Assembly: GCA_021186555.1 (NCBI GenBank)
Contig: JAJKFL010000003.1
Coordinates: forward strand, 26,369,908-26,433,907
Origin: Reticulitermes speratus
Taxonomy: Eukaryota > Arthropoda > Insecta > Blattodea > Rhinotermitidae
Direction of reading: 5' to 3'
DNA: 64,000 nucleotides
The translations under genes and the position numbers were made by a program. Of this stretch, positions 52,801-54,335 are shown piece by piece (the stretch's first letter is position 1; the number at the start of each line of letters is the position of its first letter). The notes beneath the pieces are model-generated. The model had not been told where the DNA came from and made no database searches. It saw only the letters and a program-made list of their open reading frames with translations.

Positions 52801-53216
52801 GTATACTCATGTAATTGAAAAAATATTTGGGAATGGGGATTAAATTGCATCGAGAAACACTGCTGCGTTATTTGCAAATTGCTACAACAGTTTTTGTTAC
52901 GTTACACATTGGCAATAATAGGGAGTATATTTTATGTCTTTGTGTTCTATATTAGGCTTCCAGTAGAAAATGAAGCAAAAGTTATATTTTTATATGTACA
53001 ATTCAATACATGTAAGGTGCTTATGAGGCACTTAGTGTAATTGTTTCCATATTTCTAGGAGAAGCCTTGGAAGATGAAGATTTTGAAGAAGAAGAAGAGG
53101 AGGGGGAAGAAGGAGAGGAAGAAGATGATGATGAGGATCCAGAGTTTAATCCACGGACTAAGCATACAGCAGCTATTCCTAAGAATGTAAACCCAGCTGA
53201 CTGTAAACAGCAGTAA
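6333..53216 (+). CDS. Nap1: Nucleosome assembly protein 1 (NAP1 family histone chaperone), eight-exon gene
   Basis: NAP1 proteins are dimeric histone chaperones that bind H2A-H2B, shuttle it between cytoplasm and nucleus and help assemble or dismantle nucleosomes. Joining 6333-6488, 17046-17189, 21378-21523, 30548-30704, 31321-31458, 41461-41608, 44155-44274 and 53059-53216 gives 1167 nt, 388 aa plus stop, with no frame break. Visible family marks are an acidic N-terminus (residues 8-21), the long dimerisation helix (about 56-98, [13 protein letters not shown] to YEKR), the [12 protein letters not shown] and VQEHDEPIL blocks of exon 4, [18 protein letters not shown] in exon 5, a basic nuclear-import-like hairpin KKKQKHK (265-271), [22 protein letters not shown], an acidic tail (about 340-362) and a CaaX end CKQQ (385-388). 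Length matches the usual 370-395 aa. The start has a good context (accATG). The protein is intact although its introns are full of mobile elements. Family is certain; which NAP1 paralogue naming applies is not resolved. Confidence 0.95.
7440..7760 (+). repeat. Degenerate minisatellite rich in GGTTAGGGTTTGGGTT
   Basis: Units of roughly 75-85 bases repeat the pattern AAGCCTTTTGT, (G)GGCCTGAAG, GTTAGGGTTTGGGTTAG with substitutions and indels. The clearest copies start near 7497, 7576, 7660 and 7725. It lies in Nap1 intron 1. Confidence 0.6.
8097..9241. mobile_element. Non-autonomous Tigger/pogo-like element with TA target duplication
   Basis: The left end CAGGTAGCCCTCAATTTACG and the right end, whose reverse complement is CTGGTAGCCCTCGATTTGTG, form terminal inverted repeats flanked by TA at 8095-8096 and 9242-9243. 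The GGCGTAA/TCGGCGT inner repeats continue the pairing. No transposase frame remains. A smaller element is inserted at 8777-9034, and an AT microsatellite lies at about 9130-9156. Confidence 0.8.
8777..9034. mobile_element. 258-bp MITE nested in the 8097-9241 element
   Basis: The termini TAGTCATCTCTGCTATTATG (left) and CAGTCATCTCTGCAATTACA (reverse complement of right) are inverted repeats, each next to TA (8775-8776, 9035-9036). The interior contains further paired motifs (AAATCGCGTAA, AAATTCGCATTA). It must have inserted after the host MITE. Confidence 0.75.
9405..9770 (+). repeat. Minisatellite, period about 82-88 bases, four to five copies
   Basis: The motif GTGACTGACTTAGG recurs at 9484, 9569, 9657 and 9739, with a partial copy at about 9412. 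Each is followed by GGGCTTTGGCT.TCTGT, a GGC(A/G)(T/C)GCCTGTC block and CCCATGTCTTATTCTGCC. It lies in intron 1. Confidence 0.75.
10085..10600 (+). repeat. Dispersed repeat family, copy 1
   Basis: This segment and 16050-16510 share an ordered set of motifs: AAAGCAACT.TT..CTTTGTC, TCTGTC.GTT.CATG, ATGAAATTT.AT.TTGGA, an ACACATTTT.T..CAA(T)A block, TTGTG.(T)GTTTGTGAGATAA and AATATTTAATAC. No terminal inverted repeat or coding frame is visible, so the class is unknown. Confidence 0.5.
10279..10446 (+). repeat. Two-copy tandem duplication, period about 88 bases
   Basis: TCTACCCAAAATGAAAAAA, TTTTATAGAA.GTCAAAATAC and CACATTTTGTATCAAATACT occur twice in tandem with few differences. The duplication lies inside a longer dispersed repeat that reappears at 16050-16510. 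Confidence 0.75.
11493..11760 (+). mobile_element. tRNA-derived SINE
   Basis: The head GGGATTGCTCAGTCAGCACA resembles a tRNA A box, and GGTCCAATTCTC about 50 bases later resembles a B box. The body (AAGGATAATTTTATGTTCTC onward) is not tRNA. No cloverleaf can be closed, so this is a SINE rather than a tRNA gene. It is in Nap1 intron 1, sense orientation. Confidence 0.6.
11848..12419 (-). mobile_element. Deleted mariner-like element with ~100-bp terminal inverted repeats
   Basis: The two ends are long near-perfect inverted repeats (left CAGTGTGTCCACAAAGTCCC; the right end mirrors it), about 105 bases each, between TA duplications at 11846-11847 and 12420-12421. The minus strand keeps only the last ~84 codons of a DDE transposase (12221-11967). 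These include the block [20 protein letters not shown], with the third catalytic Asp position, and [20 protein letters not shown]. The N-terminal two thirds are deleted. Confidence 0.85.
12665..13640 (-). pseudogene. Decayed mariner-like DDE transposase of the same family
   Basis: Minus-strand pieces in order from 13640 down: [40 protein letters not shown] (helix-turn-helix linker); [20 protein letters not shown] (first catalytic position altered from FSDEA to FSGKA); [34 protein letters not shown]; and at 12877-12665 [20 protein letters not shown]. At least three frame changes are needed to read through. No terminal repeats could be placed with confidence. Confidence 0.75.
13641..16049. other. 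Intron 1 stretch without recognised features
   Basis: Open frames here (for example minus-strand frames at 15288-15789) have no family motifs and look like chance frames in AT-rich DNA. No inverted or tandem repeat longer than about 30 bases was noticed. Confidence 0.35.
16050..16510 (+). repeat. Dispersed repeat family, copy 2
   Basis: It carries the same motif order as 10085-10600, beginning at GTTTGCAAAACTGCGAAAAG and ending near AATATTTAATACCGC. It lacks the internal tandem duplication. A short piece of the same start also appears in the loop of the palindrome at 43394-43910. Confidence 0.5.
17046..17189 (+). CDS. Nap1: Nap1 coding exon 2 (residues 53-100)
   Basis: A tctgtttcag acceptor precedes [19 protein letters not shown], the start of the long NAP1 dimerisation helix. 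The exon continues through [19 protein letters not shown] and ends at YEK|GTATGA, phase 0. The helix is also where nuclear-export signals are mapped in NAP1 proteins. Confidence 0.95.
17617..17674 (+). repeat. TGG trinucleotide microsatellite
   Basis: (GGT)n interrupted twice by GTGT runs through 17617-17674 in intron 2, followed by a G-rich flank (GCGGTGGTGGCAGTTGAGGG). Such a run on the sense strand could form G-quadruplexes. Confidence 0.9.
18183..19521 (-). mobile_element. Decayed Tigger/pogo element (Tigger E)
   Basis: The ends CAGTGGAACCTTAATCCATT (left) and CAGTGAAACCTCTAGCCATT (reverse complement of right) are flanked by TA (18181-18182, 19522-19523). They are close to the ends of the full-length Tigger at 38153-40352. 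The minus strand at 19113-18829 still shows [18 protein letters not shown] and [14 protein letters not shown], the second-Asp region, where the Asp has become Gly. The transposase is otherwise lost. An internal 79-base tandem duplication lies at 18550-18707. Confidence 0.85.
18550..18707 (+). repeat. 79-base tandem duplication, nearly identical copies
   Basis: AACTCTTCACAGGTTCAAGG to CATTGTAC.ACTCTTCTGCT occurs twice head to tail with one substitution seen (CAACTC/CGACTC). This implies a recent event inside the old Tigger E copy. Confidence 0.9.
20418..21312 (-). mobile_element. Internally deleted mariner element with intact ends
   Basis: The ends GAGGTGTGGTAGAAAAGTAA match as inverted repeats over about 28 bases and are flanked by TA at 20416-20417 and 21313-21314. 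The minus strand from the ATG at 21121 gives [20 protein letters not shown], an in-frame stop, then the paired helix-turn-helix region ([20 protein letters not shown]). It jumps after [10 protein letters not shown] directly to a shifted [14 protein letters not shown] and [20 protein letters not shown]. About 130 codons including the first two catalytic Asp positions are deleted. It is in Nap1 intron 2. Confidence 0.9.
20478..21121 (-). pseudogene. Mariner transposase, internally deleted
   Basis: About 215 codon equivalents remain out of the usual ~345. The DNA-binding N-terminus ([37 protein letters not shown]) and the C-terminal third-Asp block survive in different frames. The protein cannot be catalytic. 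Confidence 0.85.
21378..21523 (+). CDS. Nap1: Nap1 coding exon 3 (residues 101-148 plus two bases of 149)
   Basis: The acceptor atctttcag precedes [18 protein letters not shown], a conserved NAP1 block, followed by a variable acidic and lysine-rich linker. The donor GA|GTAAGT leaves a split codon that joins the first base of exon 4 to give Glu149. Confidence 0.94.
21825..22727 (+). mobile_element. Short pogo-like element, copy 1 (903 bp)
   Basis: The ends CCGTATATTCTCGAATCTAA are inverted repeats flanked by TA (21823-21824, 22728-22729). Inside, from the ATG at 22143, the frame gives [40 protein letters not shown] and [19 protein letters not shown], a pogo/CENP-B-type helix-turn-helix DNA-binding region. 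It ends at DLLARRR* because of a lost base, and a deletion then joins ATTCCTCGA to the acidic tail ATGAGTGATGACGGCGAG. The DDE domain is gone. The copy at 41750-42651 is almost identical and inverted. Confidence 0.9.
22143..22451 (+). CDS. Pogo-type DNA-binding domain fragment, copy 1
   Basis: About 102 codons from MEEGHLK cover the N-terminal HTH of a pogo-like transposase, with basic patches ([13 protein letters not shown]) and a second helical segment. The same frame is open upstream to 22104. It stops at ARRR because one base is missing relative to copy 3 (CTACTCGCG against CTACTTCGCG). If expressed it could bind element ends without cutting; that is inference. Confidence 0.6.
   Translation: MEEGHLKSKRLSYTAKFKREVIRCAEENGNRKAAAIFGVDESNVRLWRKHKAAISGCEASRRKFTGPKKGRFPEIDDAVFTFFQERRKTGLFVSYDLLARRR
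23026..24681 (-). CDS. LINE reverse transcriptase, 551-codon open frame
   Basis: Motifs in order: [20 protein letters not shown] (93-112), [18 protein letters not shown] (137-154), [11 protein letters not shown] with the first catalytic Asp (224-234), [13 protein letters not shown] (282-294), VYADDINIL with the catalytic Asp pair (322-330), then the thumb ([18 protein letters not shown]) and [20 protein letters not shown]. All polymerase residues are present, but the upstream endonuclease is out of frame. The end is shifted after GRPEGR, where the family normally continues with a Pro/Arg-rich stretch. It is a remnant of one long ORF. Confidence 0.85.
   Translation of the reverse strand: MNETNSKNMNSRDLYRGINDFKKCYQPRTNVVKDEKSDLVADSHSILARWRNHFFQLLNIHGVNDVRQTEIHKAESLVPKPSDSEVEMAIEKLKRHKSPGIDQIPAELIKAGGKTICSEIHKLINSIWNKEELPEQWKESIIVPIYKKGDKTDCSKYRGISLLSTTYKILSNILLSRLTPYAEEIIGDHQCGFRRNSSTTDHKFCIHQILEKKWEYNEAVHQQFIDFKKAYDSVRREVLYNILIEFGIPMKLVRLVNMCLNETYSRVRVGKHLSDTFPIKKGLKQGDALSPLLFNFALEYAIRRVQANQEGLKLNDTHQLLVYADDINILGGSVHATKKNTEGLVVTSQEIGLEVNAEKTKYVVMSHNQNAGQNHNINLDNKSFEKVEQLGTTLTNRNSIQEEIKSRLKSGSAYYHSVQDLLSSSLLSKNTKIKIYRSINLPVVLYGCETWSLTLREEQRLRVFENRVLRRIFGPKRDGVTGEWRRLHNEELNDLYSSPNIIRVNKSRRMRWAGHVACMGEGRDAYRVLVGRPEGRFLALALHHSTPPYLN
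24693..24962 (-). pseudogene. LINE linker between endonuclease and polymerase
   Basis: [30 protein letters not shown] and [10 protein letters not shown] match the same region of copy 2 (60200-60345). In copy 1 the join to the polymerase is disrupted by a small indel where copy 2 reads [20 protein letters not shown]. Confidence 0.8.
25060..25852 (-). pseudogene. LINE endonuclease domain, frameshifted
   Basis: [20 protein letters not shown] carries the catalytic Asn region and [12 protein letters not shown] the catalytic Glu. A frameshift near GTGFF is followed by [29 protein letters not shown] and [18 protein letters not shown] replaces Trp after NIHKYT (25230). The remainder, [19 protein letters not shown] and [12 protein letters not shown], with the catalytic Asp-His pair, lies beyond the stop. 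Confidence 0.8.
26299..27206 (-). pseudogene. CR1-like reverse transcriptase remnant
   Basis: [35 protein letters not shown] (motif B) and NDIWRNI are at 27206-27000. [12 protein letters not shown] in the next frame stands where motif C (FADD) belongs, with the second Asp changed to Asn. [14 protein letters not shown] tail, [20 protein letters not shown] and [14 protein letters not shown] ends follow at 26783-26299. Motif A is degraded. Confidence 0.75.
28100..28776 (-). pseudogene. CR1-like endonuclease remnant
   Basis: [35 protein letters not shown] (catalytic Glu region) and [20 protein letters not shown] are clear at 28776-28546. Further pieces continue to about 28100 in other frames. 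There are several frame changes and a C20 tract at the end. Confidence 0.7.
28984..29550 (-). pseudogene. CR1-like ORF1 SGNH/GDSL esterase-like domain
   Basis: In the 188-codon frame, block I reads VLGNLIVRN (25-33), where family members have GDS; the nucleophile Ser is Leu here. Block III is [10 protein letters not shown] (71-80) and block V is DGLHLNRRG (156-164) with the catalytic Asp-His. The fold is recognisable but catalysis would be lost. It belongs to the ORF1 that begins at 30006. Confidence 0.78.
29668..30006 (-). pseudogene. CR1-like ORF1 N-terminus with 2A-like motif and zinc finger
   Basis: The frame gives [15 protein letters not shown] at residues 51-65. The core GVEQNPGP (57-64) resembles the ribosome-skipping 2A signature D(V/I)ExNPGP, but Gly stands where Asp is expected. 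It is followed by a C4HC finger: CSAC (76-79), CETC (89-92), H97 and C100. The frame stops at AESGK*. A second stop (LLE*) separates it from the coiled coil [20 protein letters not shown] and the esterase domain. Confidence 0.75.
30061..30400 (-). mobile_element. tRNA-derived SINE
   Basis: On the minus strand, ATGGCTCAGGCGGTTAGTCG resembles a tRNA A box and GGTTCAATCCCGGGTCAG matches a B box about 30 bases on. The head spans about 30190-30118 and is followed by TGTGGGATTTGTGGTGGACA. It abuts the 5' end of the CR1-like LINE and lies about 150 bases before Nap1 exon 4. The outer boundary is uncertain. Confidence 0.65.
30548..30704 (+). CDS. Nap1: Nap1 coding exon 4 (residues 149-201)
   Basis: A tcatttag acceptor leads into [15 protein letters not shown] and [18 protein letters not shown], the first strands of the NAP earmuff fold. 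The exon ends at ATG|GTGAGT, phase 0. It sits just downstream of a SINE and a CR1-like LINE. Confidence 0.95.
30960..31140. repeat. Dispersed repeat in intron 4, related to 44735-44900
   Basis: Both segments share ACCTGCTG.C..CTTCAT, a block near GCAGCAGGTTCCT, and CTACCAGAC.ACATCATGT followed by ATCCCAGAAGAC-like sequence. Inner motifs (ACCTGCTG / CAGCAGGT) are inverted, suggesting a MITE. Ends are unclear. Confidence 0.45.
31321..31458 (+). CDS. Nap1: Nap1 coding exon 5 (residues 202-247)
   Basis: A tttttattacag acceptor precedes [17 protein letters not shown], then [14 protein letters not shown]. The donor is AAA|GTAAGT, phase 0. All 46 codons match the NAP1 histone-binding beta-sheet region. 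Confidence 0.96.
32143..32990 (-). pseudogene. Tigger A transposase remnant
   Basis: From right to left: [14 protein letters not shown] (HTH), an A(W)[18 protein letters not shown] block, [25 protein letters not shown] and [13 protein letters not shown], then [19 protein letters not shown], where the third catalytic Asp of QPLD is Val. A (TG)n tract at 32580-32611 has expanded inside it. Confidence 0.75.
32580..32611 (+). repeat. TG dinucleotide microsatellite
   Basis: About 15 uninterrupted TG units lie inside the Tigger A transposase remnant. Confidence 0.95.
33620..34230 (-). pseudogene. Tigger B transposase remnant
   Basis: The DDE region reads [20 protein letters not shown] then LILDNCATH around 34180-34100. 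The C-terminal segment [20 protein letters not shown] (33960-33900) and an acidic stretch follow. Frames change several times and the third Asp block is not readable. Confidence 0.7.
34733..37512 (+). mobile_element. piggyBac-family transposon, recently inserted but mutated
   Basis: TTAA duplications at 34729-34732 and 37513-37516 flank ends CCCTTTACTGCCG (left) and CCCTTTAACGCCG (reverse complement of right). Next to the left end, a palindromic 18-mer CGACCAGTATAGTGGTCG at 34747-34764 is repeated in altered form about 35 bases on; such subterminal repeats are usual transposase-binding sites. The element carries one transposase gene on the plus strand. It sits inside Tigger B. Confidence 0.92.
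35491..37178 (+). pseudogene. piggyBac transposase with frameshifts and stops
   Basis: The first ATG gives [10 protein letters not shown] and an acidic N-terminus. The family block [14 protein letters not shown] is followed by the first catalytic Asp in [14 protein letters not shown] (about 241). The frame breaks at about 36435; the shifted frame reads [15 protein letters not shown], the second Asp. Another shift near 36575 restores [19 protein letters not shown] and HMGYVDNSD (third Asp). A TAG replaces the Trp expected in LTVLNSWI (36858). The end is a cysteine-rich finger ([22 protein letters not shown]). All three catalytic Asp positions survive but not in one frame. Confidence 0.88.
38153..40352 (-). 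mobile_element. Tigger C: full-length Tigger/pogo transposon with perfect ends and intact ORF
   Basis: The ends CAGTGAAACCTCTATCCATC(GTT) match perfectly over 23 bases and are flanked by TA at 38151-38152 and 40353-40354. The 2200-bp element holds a single 511-codon transposase on the minus strand (39807-38272). Intact ends plus an unbroken ORF make it the youngest-looking autonomous candidate in the window. It is inserted in Tigger B, near the piggyBac. Confidence 0.93.
38272..39807 (-). CDS. Tigger-like (pogo superfamily) transposase, intact 511 aa
   Basis: Domains: an N-terminal CENP-B-type HTH (about 5-55, [20 protein letters not shown]), a second HTH (about 75-135, [33 protein letters not shown]), and a DDE domain with D171 (NADETGLFY), D276 ([11 protein letters not shown]) and D308 ([10 protein letters not shown]). 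The acidic C-terminus has the stretch [13 protein letters not shown]. The expected Q-P in the third block (QPLD or QPMD) is Q-L here; the Asp is kept. Length is usual for the family (450-630). It would bind the element ends and cut at TA. The ATG at 39805-39807 is the first in frame. Confidence 0.9.
   Translation of the reverse strand: MSQPKKQVRTLHCRLKIVEEVEKNPGEKRVDIAKRLGLAPSTLNSIFAKDEIREQAEKCGNASKKRKIGRELTFAELERVLFSWYQQARASNIPIDGTILRGKAKMIAAQLNIENFTASNGWIARFKDRHGLVYKKLVGESAAVDSESTEAWLERLPSLLEGYERDIYNADETGLFYIVLPDRTLALKGESCHGGKNCKDRLTVLLCVNSDGTDKQVPIDIGKSPKPRCFKNVKKLPTKYHANNKAWMTTDIFSSFLRSLDASMGAQNRNILLFVDNCAAHPKDTSFLRNVKVIRYPANCTSVLQLLDLGVIKCYKQLYRKRLVQTAVCLMDAGKDTKKKINVLEALHYTLAALQEVTQQTIENCFRKAGYVQGQSSGDSDVVLTNDDDDFCQDWEKFSGMNKDKFEDYVSVDSHVATCGVETVQELCVSLVASGSVEREEGEEEAGEPEVVPSFAETHEALMKVRSFFYAHSTSDSDRESVLGLEKSYFELRRSKVCSKQTSMKDFLSKM
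40835..41015. mobile_element. Short MITE with TTAA-type end, copy 1
   Basis: TTAACTCTTTGGTGCTGG at the left and GGCACCAAAGGTTA at the right are inverted repeats about 175 bases apart. The left TTAA suggests a piggyBac-related MITE. It lies in the right arm of Tigger A. A relative lies at 44373-44540. Confidence 0.6.
41461..41608 (+). CDS. Nap1: Nap1 coding exon 6 (residues 248-296 plus one base of 297)
   Basis: A gattttag acceptor precedes [19 protein letters not shown]. The basic KKKQKHK beta-hairpin (265-271) corresponds to the NAP1 nuclear-import element. The exon finishes with [11 protein letters not shown] and an A|GTAAGT donor. The split codon A+TT gives Ile297 with exon 7. Confidence 0.95.
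41750..42651 (-). mobile_element. Short pogo-like element, copy 2 (902 bp), inverted relative to copy 1
   Basis: The same ends (CCGTATATTCTCGAATCTAA) are flanked by TA at 41748-41749 and 42652-42653, 140 bases after Nap1 exon 6. The minus-strand DNA-binding ORF (42350-42042) encodes the same peptide as copy 1, and the internal deletion junction is identical, so both come from one deleted progenitor. A local repeat, GCGGATTAGATTCG twice at 41812-41842, distinguishes it from copy 1. Confidence 0.9.
42042..42350 (-). CDS. Pogo-type DNA-binding domain fragment, copy 2
   Basis: From [20 protein letters not shown] to SYDLLARRR* the peptide is identical to the copy 1 fragment, implying recent common origin. 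The HTH is complete and the catalytic domain absent. It is antisense to Nap1. Confidence 0.6.
   Translation of the reverse strand: MEEGHLKSKRLSYTAKFKREVIRCAEENGNRKAAAIFGVDESNVRLWRKHKAAISGCEASRRKFTGPKKGRFPEIDDAVFTFFQERRKTGLFVSYDLLARRR
43394..43910. repeat. 517-bp near-perfect palindrome (foldback)
   Basis: The left arm 43394-43641 and right arm 43662-43910 are inverted repeats of about 248 bases with only a few mismatches (for example AGTGACATTTT/AGTAACATTTT and TTTAAAAGGC/TTTAAAATGC). The loop is 20 bases (43642-43661). Each arm has an outer CTGGCCAG, a T/A run and a homopolymer (19 G at 43415-43433; 21 C at 43862-43882). No TA, TTAA or long target duplication was found at its edges. It is in Nap1 intron 6. 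Confidence 0.93.
44155..44274 (+). CDS. Nap1: Nap1 coding exon 7 (residues 298-336 with split codons at both ends)
   Basis: The acceptor ttattag at 44148-44154 keeps frame and gives [16 protein letters not shown] second AG six bases downstream (44160) would also keep frame but drop two residues. [20 protein letters not shown] is the conserved C-terminal helix of the NAP fold. The donor is ACA G|GTAGGA. Confidence 0.94.
44373..44540. mobile_element. Short MITE with TTAA-type end, copy 2
   Basis: TTAACTCTTTGGTGTCGAAC at the left and GGTGCCAAAGGTCTAATGTA at the right are inverted. The interior shares TTCTGCAGTTCAGT-like sequence with copy 1. It starts about 100 bases after Nap1 exon 7. Confidence 0.6.
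44735..44900. repeat. Dispersed repeat in intron 7, related to 30960-31140
   Basis: It carries the same motif order, with GTCTGGTAG at the left and CTACCAGAC at the right forming an inverted pair about 110 bases apart, consistent with a short foldback element. Confidence 0.45.
45393..45509 (+). mobile_element. Small insertion carrying a hammerhead-like motif, with target-site duplication
   Basis: ATCCTCACAATTGT at 45379-45392 and ATCCTCACAGTAGT at 45510-45523 bracket the segment. The neighbouring duplicate at about 45137 has a single uninterrupted ATCCTCACAGTTGT, the empty site. The insertion contains the motif annotated at 45410-45467 and an ATATCGCAGAAGAA tail. Confidence 0.7.
45410..45467 (+). 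ncRNA. Hammerhead-like motif d (degenerate core)
   Basis: The core reads TTGAGGA (C3 changed to T), then one extra T, stem II GGGAC/GTCCC with a 9-base loop, AAAAC (first G changed to A), GTC as the cleavage-site position, and stem I formed by ACTTCTTG...CC with GG...CAGAAGT across a small internal loop. Two core positions are changed, so activity is unlikely. Confidence 0.4.
46310..47705 (-). pseudogene. Tigger D transposase remnant, C-terminal and middle part
   Basis: Minus-strand pieces from right to left: [15 protein letters not shown] (about 47430) and, at 46849-46340, [40 protein letters not shown] (third Asp changed to Ser) and [10 protein letters not shown]. This is Tigger order. The missing N-terminus is found at 48840-49180, beyond the pogo copy 3 insertion. 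Confidence 0.72.
47706..48795 (+). mobile_element. Pogo-like element, copy 3 (1090 bp, longer form)
   Basis: The same ends as copies 1 and 2, between TA at 47704-47705 and 48796-48797, inserted in Tigger D. It keeps about 190 bases that copies 1 and 2 lost, giving [20 protein letters not shown] (second HTH), [14 protein letters not shown] and an acidic tail [14 protein letters not shown]. The DDE domain is still absent. Confidence 0.9.
48028..48617 (+). pseudogene. Pogo-type transposase N-terminus fused to acidic tail, one-base deletion
   Basis: From ATG 48028 the frame matches copies 1 and 2 up to the ENGN region, where one C is missing (GGAAACGCAAAG against GGAAACCGCAAAG). The remainder, [20 protein letters not shown] to GESDE*, continues in the +1 frame to 48617. 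Without that deletion it would read as about 195 codons of tandem HTH plus acidic tail with no catalytic core. Confidence 0.75.
48840..49180 (-). pseudogene. Tigger D transposase remnant, N-terminal HTH
   Basis: Minus strand reads [20 protein letters not shown], then [20 protein letters not shown] and KESAKSGT, the CENP-B-type HTH of Tigger transposases. Together with 46310-47705 it forms one gene split by the element at 47706-48795. Confidence 0.72.
49438..50301. mobile_element. Non-autonomous Tigger-like element carrying a later retroelement insertion
   Basis: The left end CAGCAAAATTCCTTTAATCC and the right end (reverse complement CAGCAAAATTCGTTAATCGA) are inverted repeats; TA follows the right end at 50302-50303, while the left flank is AA. 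The interior keeps an acidic transposase tail ([17 protein letters not shown] near 49710-49757). The hammerhead-like motif a lies in its right half, so 49762-50130 is probably a second insertion. Confidence 0.68.
50036..50082 (+). ncRNA. Hammerhead-like motif a (best conserved)
   Basis: AAACCC pairs with GGGTTT (stem I, 6 bp). CTGAGGA fits the CUGANGA core. After one extra T, stem II is GGCTC-TATAA-GAGCC, then GAAAC, a four-base ATAT loop and GTC immediately before stem I returns. This gives every part of a minimal hammerhead with a very short stem III, the type known from Penelope-like elements and retrozymes. The unpaired T between core and stem II is unusual. Confidence 0.5.
50361..50442 (+). 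repeat. Two-copy tandem repeat, period about 42 bases
   Basis: ATATTAAGATTTAATGACAT followed by AATTTT(AT)GTGATTTTT occurs twice head to tail. Confidence 0.85.
50443..51299. other. Intron 7 stretch without a recognised element
   Basis: No family-like frames. A GTCACC..AAAGTCCTTGT/ACAAGGACTTTTTGC pair at about 50740 and 50870 is inverted and may be part of an unrecognised MITE. Confidence 0.35.
51300..52550 (-). pseudogene. Decayed piggyBac-like transposase (PGBD type), distinct from the one at 34733
   Basis: Minus strand: an acidic N-terminus [20 protein letters not shown] at 52535, [17 protein letters not shown] and [20 protein letters not shown] with the first catalytic Asp (52045-51840), and [15 protein letters not shown] plus [18 protein letters not shown] with the last Asp (51518-51330). 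Frames differ between blocks. TTAA ends were not identified. Confidence 0.72.
53059..53216 (+). CDS. Nap1: Nap1 coding exon 8, acidic tail and CaaX end (residues 337-388)
   Basis: The acceptor atttctag precedes [19 protein letters not shown] and [13 protein letters not shown], the acidic C-terminal domain that contacts H2A-H2B. The last residues NPADCKQQ end in a CaaX box suited to farnesylation, as in animal NAP1L1. Stop TAA is at 53214-53216. Confidence 0.95.
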
Positions 53217-53475
53217 CTGAATTGGCCAGACTTACCACCACTCACACTCCTCTTTGGCATACGAATGAAACGTTTTGTATAAAAAAAAACTGTATGATGT
53301 GTAGTCAGGTGGCTCACATCACTTTGCCAAAGTATCAGTTGTAATGGGCTCGTTATTTGTTTGTTTCCAACATTTTAGGGTACAATTTTGGCACTAGATT
53401 ACAGTATTTGTTGTGTAAGAGAGAAAGTTCATTGCAAATTTTGGGTACTGTTAATAAAGATATGACTTTTTACAG
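53217..53475 (+). other. Nap1 3' UTR with poly(A) signal
   Basis: AATAAA is at 53453-53458, about 237 bases after the stop codon. The cleavage site cannot be fixed from sequence. A further AATAAA at about 54176 could serve a longer 3' UTR. Confidence 0.55.
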
Positions 53476-54204
53476 CTGGAGAATAATTTCATAGAAACCT
53501 TTTTGTTTGGCATGCTTAAGTATAGAAACATGAACAGTTTGTTTAATCTGTATACATTTATGGCTGGCATTCAAGGTGTTAAATCAACTGTATGACCACA
53601 GACAAGCCCCCCTATTGAATAGTACCATGTCCTGTTACCGGTCATGCCATTACTTCCCATACCCTTTCGTAGTGCCCCTGCATAACCACGAAATTCATGT
53701 ACACTAGAAGATGATGGTTGTATTGTTTGGTGAAACACTAGGAAATCTTCTTTCATCTATGTAGCCTGTTCCCCAAGACTGATTCAGTGTAGTATAGAAT
53801 GGCTTTATACCATGTTCAACTATTTCACTCATTTTGTAACCCTTTGGTGCAGAATTAAGTGCCTTGTTTACTGTGCAAAAGACCTGGGATTTAGATGGCC
53901 ACCCATTAATTTGCATGTTCTTGGCTGATGACTTAGTTGATATTTTGTTCACTCAGCATTACACTGCATGTTGACGAAAGTGTTTTCAGCATCAGCGCAT
54001 GTTGATAAAGTATTTTGGCACCACATGGTTAATGAACATAGCAGCCATGCTGCTATGCTTCATTTTCTTGAAGTAAAAATGTTGCTTCTTTATACAGGTT
54101 GTTATTTTAGATTTTCTTTCCATTTCACATGGTATGCTTATTAAGCGAGCTGAGATGAAGTGACTGACAGTTGTCAAATAAAAACAATTTCTTTCTCTGC
54201 ATGC

Positions 54205-54335
54205 AATGTAAGAGGATTTGGACGGGATTGGTTTTGCTTAGGATTGGGATGAGTGGGAGGCTCTTGTGAATGCCATAACAAACCTTCGCCATTCACCCAA
54301 GGTGAAAATCCGTGACTGGTTGAACGACTACCTAG
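54205..54335 (+). pseudogene. RTE-like LINE 3' tail fragment
   Basis: GGATTGGGATGAGTGGGAGG and CTCTTGTGAATGCCATAACA match the end of the LINE copies at 22815 and 62240 (GATAGGGA..GGTGGCGGGCTCTTGTGAGTGC). Only about 100 bases are recognisable. Confidence 0.6.

Noticed and set aside
53021..53317. Antisense frame rich in Ser/Pro opposite exon 8.
   Set aside because: It is the complement of the acidic GAA/GAG codons of Nap1 exon 8.
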